A stretch of DNA of 8,956 nucleotides from Bacteroidia bacterium (GTDB lineage Bacteria > Bacteroidota > Bacteroidia > Bacteroidales > Azobacteroidaceae): the NCBI GenBank assembly GCA_025996815.1, contig BNTT01000128.1, forward strand, positions 1 to 8,956, given 5' to 3'. Below, one piece after another: positions 1 through 5,326 of this stretch. The translations under genes and the position numbers were made by a program. Position 1 is the first letter of the stretch. Each line of letters opens with the position of its first letter. A model generated the notes under the pieces. That model saw only the letters and a program-made list of their open reading frames with translations. It was not told the origin of the DNA and did no database searches.

Positions 1-854
1 CCGTGACCCCCGAATCGCTGCGTTTCGACTTTTCGCATTTTCAGAAAGTGACCGACGAAGAAATCCGCAGGGTGGAGCAAATTGTAACGGCAAAAATCCG
101 CGAAGATTTTCCGTTAGATGAACGCCGCCACGTGCCAATCGCCGAGGCAACGTCGTTGGGTGCGATGGCATTGTTTGGCGAAAAATACGGCGACTACGTG
201 CGTGTGGTGCGTTTTGGCTCGTCCGTCGAACTCTGCGGGGGCACGCACATTGCGTCCACCGGTCGCATCGGCTCGTTCCGCATCTTGGCGGAGTCGTCCG
301 TGGCGGCAGGCATCCGCCGCATCGAAGCCATCACCGCCGAAAATGTGGAGAAATATTTCGACATGCAGCAGGATATTTTGCGCAGTTTGCGGGCAGCATT
401 CAACAACGCGCCCGACCTGGTGCAGACCATCCGCAAGTTTGTGGACGAAAACGCCGACCTGAAAAAGCAGGTCGAGGGCTTCGTGAAAGAAAAATTGGTG
501 CAAGTCAAAAAGCAACTCATCGAATCCAAGCAGCAGGTCAACGGCATAAATCTGTTTGTGCTCCGCGGACCATTCTCCGCCGAGATGGTCAAAGATTTAG
601 CCCTCCAAATCCGCAGCGAATTTTTAGAAAAAGCCTGTTTCGTGGCAGCCACCACCTTCGACAGCAAGCCATTACTGACCGTGATGCTGAGCGACGACCT
701 CGTGAAAGACGGCTGGGATGCCTCCCAAATAGTCCGCGATGCCGCCAAACACATACAGGGAGGTGGTGGAGGGCAACCCCATTTTGCCACCGCCGGCGGC
801 AAAGAAGCCTCCGGGCTGGCGAAAGCGTTGGATGAAATGATTAAAAAAGTTTGA
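1..854 (+). CDS. alaS: Alanyl-tRNA synthetase, C-terminal part (5' end outside window)
   Basis: AlaRS charges tRNA-Ala with alanine in the cytoplasm and removes mischarged serine and glycine. Only the last 284 or so codons are here; the first whole codon is at base 3, and the frame is open to the window edge, so the GTG there is an internal valine and not a start. The fragment opens with the family motif TPESLRFDFSHF of the editing domain. It continues with the second zinc-ligand motif CGGTH (Cys codon at 234-236), then a charged helical linker (about 360-540). It ends in the C-Ala domain with its glycine-rich loop GGGGGQPHFATAGGKE (759 onward). The catalytic aminoacylation domain and the first HxxxH editing motif lie upstream. 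The stop is TGA at 852-854. The gene is clearly richer in G+C than the genes after it, which fits a core gene beside acquired DNA. Identification is very secure. Confidence 0.97.
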   Translation, partial: VTPESLRFDFSHFQKVTDEEIRRVEQIVTAKIREDFPLDERRHVPIAEATSLGAMALFGEKYGDYVRVVRFGSSVELCGGTHIASTGRIGSFRILAESSVAAGIRRIEAITAENVEKYFDMQQDILRSLRAAFNNAPDLVQTIRKFVDENADLKKQVEGFVKEKLVQVKKQLIESKQQVNGINLFVLRGPFSAEMVKDLALQIRSEFLEKACFVAATTFDSKPLLTVMLSDDLVKDGWDASQIVRDAAKHIQGGGGGQPHFATAGGKEASGLAKALDEMIKKV

Positions 855-866
855 AATTTTAATGTA

Positions 867-3800
867 ATGAGTAACACAAGAGAAACAAATCAGATAGAAG
901 AACGGCAAATCAGGGTGTTCATTTCATCAACATTCCGAGATATGCAAGCCGAGCGGGATTATCTTGTCACGAAGGTGTTCCCCTCTATTCGCCGCTACTG
1001 CGATGAGCGGGATGTTACCTTTTTTGAACTTGACCTCCGTTGGGGCATTAGCGAAGAGGAGTCTAAGCAGGGTAAAGTAGTCGATATTTGCCTCAAGGAA
1101 ATTGAAAAAACTAATCCCTTTTTTATCGGTCTCTTAGGGGAACGGTACGGCTGGGTGCCTACCGATGCTGAACGCCGCCTGATAGCGGAAAATACGGATG
1201 TCTTTGAGGAATACCCATGGGTAGGTGCCGAACTTGATGAAGGCGCCAGTATCACTGAAATGGAAATCCAACAGGGGGTGCTGAAGTCAGATTCAAAAAT
1301 AAACGCCTATTTTTATTTTCGCTCACCGGTAATGGAGGTTCCTGATAATGCGGATTTTAGAGAGGAGCCGGGAAGTCAGGCATCGGAGAAACTTGAGCGT
1401 CTGAAATCAACTCTGCGGGAACGGGAAACCTACCCTATAGCAGAATACCATTCCATAAAGCACCTTGGCGATTTGATAGAGCGAGACTTCAAGGAATTGG
1501 TAGACACGCTGTTTCCCAAGGTGTCGTTTTCAGCACTAAACAAAGAACGGCTCGAACAGAAGATTTTTCTAAAGAGCAAAACCAAAACCTATGTCCGAGA
1601 CGACGAACTCGTCACAGTCTATGTCAAAGATGACGAACTCATAAAGCAGATTGACGAATTTGCCTCAGGCGAAACGTCTTGTCTTGTTGTTAAAGGGGAA
1701 AGTGGCATTGGAAAAAGTGCCTTGCTTGCAAATTGGATTAAAAGTCGGATACATCGGGACGATGAAAAAATAATCTACCATTTTGTTGGGCAGTCTATGT
1801 CACAGGGGGATTACCGTAAAATTATCGCACGGCTCATCAATGAATTGAAAGACCTCTATTCGATTGATGACCAGCCGGATGAACTTGAACAGCTGCAGGC
1901 GGGCGAAGACAAGCAGACAGCAAAGCTGCAAAGCCTGCTCGCAGGAATACGGGGTAGGGGACGACTTATCATTATTCTTGAAGGACTTGATAAACTATCC
2001 GATTCAGCCGGTGCCAAATTGCTCAACTGGCTACCGGGCTTTCCTTCGAACGTCAAGTTCATCTTTTCAACGCAGAACGGCGATAAAACAATGGATTATT
2101 TCACCCGTATGGAATATCCGGTTGTCGAAATGAAACCTCTGAGTAGGGAGCGCATAAAAACATTGATTCCCCTGTACCTCAAGTTATATGGAAAGAATCT
2201 AAATGACTCGCAGATTGAACGTATCGCAGAAGACCCGGAAAACGCTAACCCCCTTGCTCTTTGCACCCTGCTGGACGAACTGCGTATGTTTGGTGTACAT
2301 GAAAAACTGGATGAGAAGATAGACTGGTACCTGAATGCGGAGAGCATCCCGGCTCTGTTTGAGCTGGTACTTGAGAGACTTGAGGATAACTTTAAGGATG
2401 TCAATGAACACTTTGTAAAAAACGTCTTCTCCTTTCTCTGGGTTTCCCGAAACGGACTGTCCGAAAACGAAGTTTCCGCCCTTACCGAATCGGCACCCCT
2501 ATACCGTTCCCAGCTCTTCAACGGAATAGAAAGCCATCTACTGACCCATAGCGGTCTTTTGACATTCTCCAACAGGTACTTTAGGGAAGCGGTTGAAAGC
2601 CGATATTTGAACACCGATGAGTCAAAACGCGAATACCGCCGAAAACTATTGAAATTCTTTATGGAAGACCAGTCGGACTTCGTAAACAGAAAGAATGACG
2701 AAGTCCCTCACCATCTATTTGAATTGGGTGAATGGGACACGCTCTATCGGTTTTTACTTGATTTTAATGTTCTTGAATATCTGCACAACAAGGATAGTTA
2801 CGAACTGCTCAAATACTGGCATACCCTCCTTGATAGGGACAAAGCCAAGTATTCCATAGAGAAGTACCTTGCGCCTGATATTCTGGCCAAGAGCAAGGCA
2901 AAAATGGGCGAACTCTTCCGCAAATTGAGTGAGCTTGCCGATTCTGTTTCGGAAGCATCCCTTGCCTTTGCCTTCGCCAAGAAAGCTGTCGAAAAAACGG
3001 AAGAGGCCTACGGTAAAAATCACATTGAAACGGCAAATGCCTACGCCGTTTTGGGCAGAACCGGAACATTGAATGCTGAAGAACGGATTGACTATTGCCT
3101 CAAGGCTATGGACATATACAGGAATACTCTCGGCGAGAAGCACATCGTAACAGCATGGGCTTATTTCTCCGCAGGTAGTGCCTATTCCGCCGTTGCTTGG
3201 CAGGAAGAAACAGAAAGGAACAAGGCATCCGAATATCTGCTCAGGGCCATTGAGATTGCGGGCACAGAGAGTCATATCGCCGCTATCTCGTATAACCAAC
3301 TGGCAATGGATTCCATAAATGACCCCAATACAGCTCTTGAATATGCCCAAAAAGCACTAAAAGCTGCGGAAATATCGCTCGGGAAAAATCATCCCAAGAT
3401 GGCTATCATTTATTTAACCCTGTCCCTCGTATATGCAATTCCAGATGACGCAGATTATGAAAAAGCCGCAGCCTACGCCGAACAATCCCTGTCAATAAAG
3501 AGAAGCGTTTATGGCGAAAATTCCCTTCCCGCCGCATTGGGTTATTTCGCACTTGGAACTGCGTACTTTAAGGGACTCGACAAAAAACCTCAGGCGGAAA
3601 AGGATGAATTTTTTGACAAATGCAAGGATTATGCCATGAAGGCAATCAATATTTTCTCCAAAGTACTGGGAGAACGGAATGAACATACGGCTGGGACTTT
3701 GCTTTTGCTTAGCGACGGTTATAGAGAGATAGAAGACTGGCAAAACGCAATTGATGTTACACGAAAAGCTTATAACATGTACAGGGAAGTCTTGGGAGAG

Positions 3801-4049
3801 AATCATTCCCAGACCAAGAGGGTCAGGGACTTCTTTGCCGGAGTTTACATCAGCAGAGGCGATGACTTGGAAGAAAAAGGGGATCACGAAGGAGCTATAG
3901 CCGATTTTAGTGCGGCCATAGAGATTGATCCGAAAAATCCCGCATATTTTATGTACCGCAGCAACGCTTATATGAAGATATGGGATATGGAAAAATCAAT
4001 TGCAGACTCAACCGAAGCAATTCGGCTTCGCAGTAGTGAGAGGCAATAA
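867..4049 (+). CDS. DUF4062 - STAND/NACHT-like NTPase - TPR protein, candidate defence switch
   Basis: The protein has 1060 residues. Residues 15-150 form a DUF4062 domain (TIR-like fold), with VFISSTF at 17-23, DLRWGI at 56-61, GLLGERYGW at 88-96 and SITEMEIQQGVL at 128-139. A P-loop NTPase follows, with Walker A GESGIGKS at 277-284, a Walker B-like strand LIIILEGLDKL from 367, and a sensor-type strand KFIFSTQN at 397-404. A helical region (about 420-690) leads to six kinesin-light-chain-type TPRs (about 695-1000) marked by LGExH or GKNH turns, then two ordinary TPRs up to the end. This order is typical of STAND signal-transduction ATPases, several of which act in phage defence or programmed cell death. 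The role here is inferred. The ATG at 867 is chosen because the conserved motif starts at residue 16; no clear Shine-Dalgarno is visible. The gene starts 12 bases after alaS, so read-through is possible. The last TPR stops abruptly at RLRSSERQ, 15 bases before a mobile-like element, so the C-terminus may be truncated. Confidence 0.93.
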   Translation: MSNTRETNQIEERQIRVFISSTFRDMQAERDYLVTKVFPSIRRYCDERDVTFFELDLRWGISEEESKQGKVVDICLKEIEKTNPFFIGLLGERYGWVPTDAERRLIAENTDVFEEYPWVGAELDEGASITEMEIQQGVLKSDSKINAYFYFRSPVMEVPDNADFREEPGSQASEKLERLKSTLRERETYPIAEYHSIKHLGDLIERDFKELVDTLFPKVSFSALNKERLEQKIFLKSKTKTYVRDDELVTVYVKDDELIKQIDEFASGETSCLVVKGESGIGKSALLANWIKSRIHRDDEKIIYHFVGQSMSQGDYRKIIARLINELKDLYSIDDQPDELEQLQAGEDKQTAKLQSLLAGIRGRGRLIIILEGLDKLSDSAGAKLLNWLPGFPSNVKFIFSTQNGDKTMDYFTRMEYPVVEMKPLSRERIKTLIPLYLKLYGKNLNDSQIERIAEDPENANPLALCTLLDELRMFGVHEKLDEKIDWYLNAESIPALFELVLERLEDNFKDVNEHFVKNVFSFLWVSRNGLSENEVSALTESAPLYRSQLFNGIESHLLTHSGLLTFSNRYFREAVESRYLNTDESKREYRRKLLKFFMEDQSDFVNRKNDEVPHHLFELGEWDTLYRFLLDFNVLEYLHNKDSYELLKYWHTLLDRDKAKYSIEKYLAPDILAKSKAKMGELFRKLSELADSVSEASLAFAFAKKAVEKTEEAYGKNHIETANAYAVLGRTGTLNAEERIDYCLKAMDIYRNTLGEKHIVTAWAYFSAGSAYSAVAWQEETERNKASEYLLRAIEIAGTESHIAAISYNQLAMDSINDPNTALEYAQKALKAAEISLGKNHPKMAIIYLTLSLVYAIPDDADYEKAAAYAEQSLSIKRSVYGENSLPAALGYFALGTAYFKGLDKKPQAEKDEFFDKCKDYAMKAINIFSKVLGERNEHTAGTLLLLSDGYREIEDWQNAIDVTRKAYNMYREVLGENHSQTKRVRDFFAGVYISRGDDLEEKGDHEGAIADFSAAIEIDPKNPAYFMYRSNAYMKIWDMEKSIADSTEAIRLRSSERQ
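1590..1649 (+). repeat. In-frame 30-base tandem duplication inside the STAND gene
   Basis: Two adjacent 30-base units encode YVRDDELVTV and YVKDDELIKQ (residues 242-251 and 252-261). The first 21 bases of each unit differ at only three positions; the remaining nine have diverged. The repeat lies just before the P-loop domain, in the linker that joins the DUF4062 domain to the NTPase. The high nucleotide identity suggests a fairly recent duplication. It could instead be a coincidence of two similar charged helical turns. Confidence 0.65.
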
Positions 4050-4086
4050 TAATAGATGTAATACGGGACTTCAAAAAATTAAACCA

Positions 4087-4116
4087 TTGTCAATTAGATA
4101 AATATATGTATCTTTG
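4087..4116 (+). promoter_or_regulatory. Bacteroidota-type promoter, TTG-N19-TATCTTTG
   Basis: TTG at 4087-4089 is followed after 19 bases by TATCTTTG at 4109-4116. This matches the primary-sigma pattern of Bacteroidota (a -33 TTG and a -7 TAnnTTTG). It points toward the TPR gene at 4307, leaving a leader of roughly 180 bases. It lies inside the MITE-like element. Matched by eye only. Confidence 0.55.
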
Positions 4117-4157
4117 TGGCGTAAAATGATAGATGGGGGAAACAACAGCAAAAAAGT

Positions 4158-4188
4158 TTGGGTTGAATAGAATTTTTGCCTAACTTTG
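4158..4188 (+). promoter_or_regulatory. Second Bacteroidota-type promoter, TTG-N20-TAACTTTG
   Basis: TTG at 4158-4160 is followed after 20 bases by TAACTTTG at 4181-4188, again the Bacteroidota -33/-7 pattern. It faces the TPR gene and would start transcription about 110 bases upstream of that gene's ATG. Together with the match at 4087-4116 it gives the downstream TPR and membrane-protein genes a possible promoter of their own, independent of alaS read-through. Confidence 0.5.
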
Positions 4189-4200
4189 TCCCCGATTTTG

Positions 4201-4230
4201 AACAGAGTTTAAATGGACTTCGGCTCTGTT
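4201..4230 (+). other. Short hairpin in the leader of the TPR gene
   Basis: AACAGAG (4201-4207) can pair exactly with CTCTGTT (4224-4230) around a 16-base loop, with two further G-U pairs possible inside. There is no T-run directly after it, so it is not a convincing intrinsic terminator. It lies downstream of both promoter matches, so it would be in the 5' leader of the transcript. No role can be assigned. Confidence 0.3.
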
Positions 4231-4306
4231 GTAAAATCAAAATGTAAATTTGGTGTTTTTAGAAGTCCCCAATAATTGTAATAATAATTTTTAAATACTA
4301 CTTAAA

Positions 4307-5185
4307 ATGGAGAATATTGAAGAACAAGTAGAGGCGCTTGTACAAAGGGCGTATGCGTATTTAATGGCCGGAAACATCGACTTGGCATTTGCGGACTTTA
4401 ACGAAGCGGTTCGTGTTGATCCCGGTAATCCGCTTGTCTATGATATGCGGGCAAGAGGTTACATCGTGAAAAGCGAATATGAAAAGGCAATCACAGACTG
4501 CAATAAAGCGATTCAGCTTGAGCCTGATTTTGCTCTATTCTACAGTACTCGAGCCAGTGCGTATCAGAATTGCGATTGGGAAAAGGCCTTCGCCGATCAT
4601 AATAAGGCGGTAGAACTTGATCCGGACAATGCTGAGGTTCTAAATCAGCGGGCTCTAGCTTTTTCCCTAAAAGGCGATATCCAAAGCGCGAACGCTGATA
4701 TCAGCAGGGCTATGCAGCTTGATCCGAGTCTTGCGGATCGCTATGCACATTCGGGAAAGCTCATGGAAGGCATCGCTCAGTCATTAGGGACTGATGCAAA
4801 CGATCCCAGTGTCAAATATCTCGTCTTTACAACGCATGCTCAGGATTATATTAATAAGGCGAATTGGGATGCCCTGATTGCCGAATCCGCCGAAGCACTT
4901 AAACTCAATGTGAGCGATGCGGCCAGTGCTTTCGCTTATGCCTACATGGGTGTCGGGTATGCGGGAAAAGAAGACTGGGACAAAGCAATAACGAATTTTA
5001 CAAAAGCCATAGGGCTTGACCCAAAAGGTCAGGCAGGCTATATGAGTTATAATGGCCGTGGTCTTGCTTATCTCCAGAATGAGGATATAAGGGTCATAGA
5101 CGATTGGGAAGCTGCCTTGAAAATCATTGACGACCCTGAATTGAAAGAGCAGCTTGCCGAATTAAAACAGGCAATAGGCATGTAG
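4307..5185 (+). CDS. TPR-repeat protein, likely protein-interaction adaptor
   Basis: The 292-residue protein consists almost wholly of tetratricopeptide repeats and has no signal peptide or membrane helix, so it is probably cytoplasmic. At least four repeats are clear in the first half (about residues 8-145), with turns such as VDPGNP, LEPDFA, LDPDNA and LDPSLA. After a less regular middle (about 145-185), more repeats follow, for example DWDKAITNFTKAIGLDPKGQ, and the end (DWEAALKI, then charged helix) looks like a natural TPR cap. TPR proteins bind partner proteins; no enzymatic motif is present. The ATG at 4307 is chosen because the first repeat begins within a few residues; no strong Shine-Dalgarno is seen. 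Its repeats are of the same ordinary type as the last two of the STAND protein, so it may once have been part of that protein or have been duplicated from it. The partner is unknown. Confidence 0.85.
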   Translation: MENIEEQVEALVQRAYAYLMAGNIDLAFADFNEAVRVDPGNPLVYDMRARGYIVKSEYEKAITDCNKAIQLEPDFALFYSTRASAYQNCDWEKAFADHNKAVELDPDNAEVLNQRALAFSLKGDIQSANADISRAMQLDPSLADRYAHSGKLMEGIAQSLGTDANDPSVKYLVFTTHAQDYINKANWDALIAESAEALKLNVSDAASAFAYAYMGVGYAGKEDWDKAITNFTKAIGLDPKGQAGYMSYNGRGLAYLQNEDIRVIDDWEAALKIIDDPELKEQLAELKQAIGM

Positions 5186-5326
5186 GTCGCTGTACAACAG
5201 TGAAGATGAAAAACTCTGGAAGCCCTTGCCATTCGTGAAAAAGTTCTTGGCAAAGACCACCCTGATACAGTGCAGAGACAGCAAAGAATAACAGAGATAT
5301 ATAAATTAATAGGAGAAAAACAATGA
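5186..5326 (+). pseudogene. Remnant of a kinesin-light-chain-type TPR gene (C-terminal end)
   Basis: After the TAG of the TPR gene, the same frame is interrupted by TGA at 5201 and 5207. It then reads 38 clean codons (5210-5323) ending at TGA 5324-5326. The peptide holds EALAIREKVLGKDHPDT, a textbook TPR_12 repeat, then a helical tail ITEIYKLIGEKQ. No start codon or complete domain precedes it. Reading the next frame (5191 onward, LYNSEDEK) gives a plausible upstream continuation, so a frameshift may have broken it. It is best seen as the surviving 3' end of an older TPR gene, perhaps a lost longer version of the neighbouring proteins. Its stop overlaps the ATG of the membrane-protein gene as ATGA. 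Confidence 0.65.
5311..5315 (+). promoter_or_regulatory. Shine-Dalgarno AGGAG for the RyR membrane-protein gene
   Basis: AGGAG lies seven bases before the ATG at 5323, the only strong ribosome-binding site in front of any gene in this window. It supports that start, which also gives the protein an N-terminal membrane helix right after a short polar leader. The site lies inside the coding remnant of the TPR pseudogene. Confidence 0.7.

Larger units (their letters stand above)
4065..4269. mobile_element. Putative MITE-like element (about 205 bases) with terminal inverted repeats
   Basis: The left end GGGACTTC (4065-4072) is the exact reverse complement of GAAGTCCC (4262-4269). Allowing one mismatch, the match extends to about 14 bases (4065-4078 against 4256-4269, including a run of five A/T pairs). 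The inside is A+T-rich and has no transposase, which fits a non-autonomous miniature element. No clear target-site duplication is seen in the flanks, so the boundaries are uncertain. It occupies most of the gap between the STAND gene and the TPR gene and carries both promoter matches listed separately. A long-range RNA pairing in an untranslated leader, or chance pairing, is the alternative. Confidence 0.45.

Noticed and set aside
114..877. Long open frames on the minus strand (and another plus frame) across alaS
   Set aside because: They are shadows of the G+C-rich alaS coding frame, which has clear family motifs; their translations resemble no domain I recognise.
2096..3350. Minus-strand open frames of up to about 200 codons inside the STAND gene
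   Set aside because: They lie antisense to clearly conserved NTPase and TPR coding sequence and show no motif or start signal.
4201..4230. Intrinsic terminator for the STAND gene
   Set aside because: The 7-base stem has a 16-base loop and no following T-run, and it lies downstream of two promoter matches facing the next gene.
4213..4275. Small open frame of 20 codons starting at an ATG within the MITE-like element
   Set aside because: It is short, lacks a ribosome-binding site and runs through the right inverted repeat; nothing supports translation.
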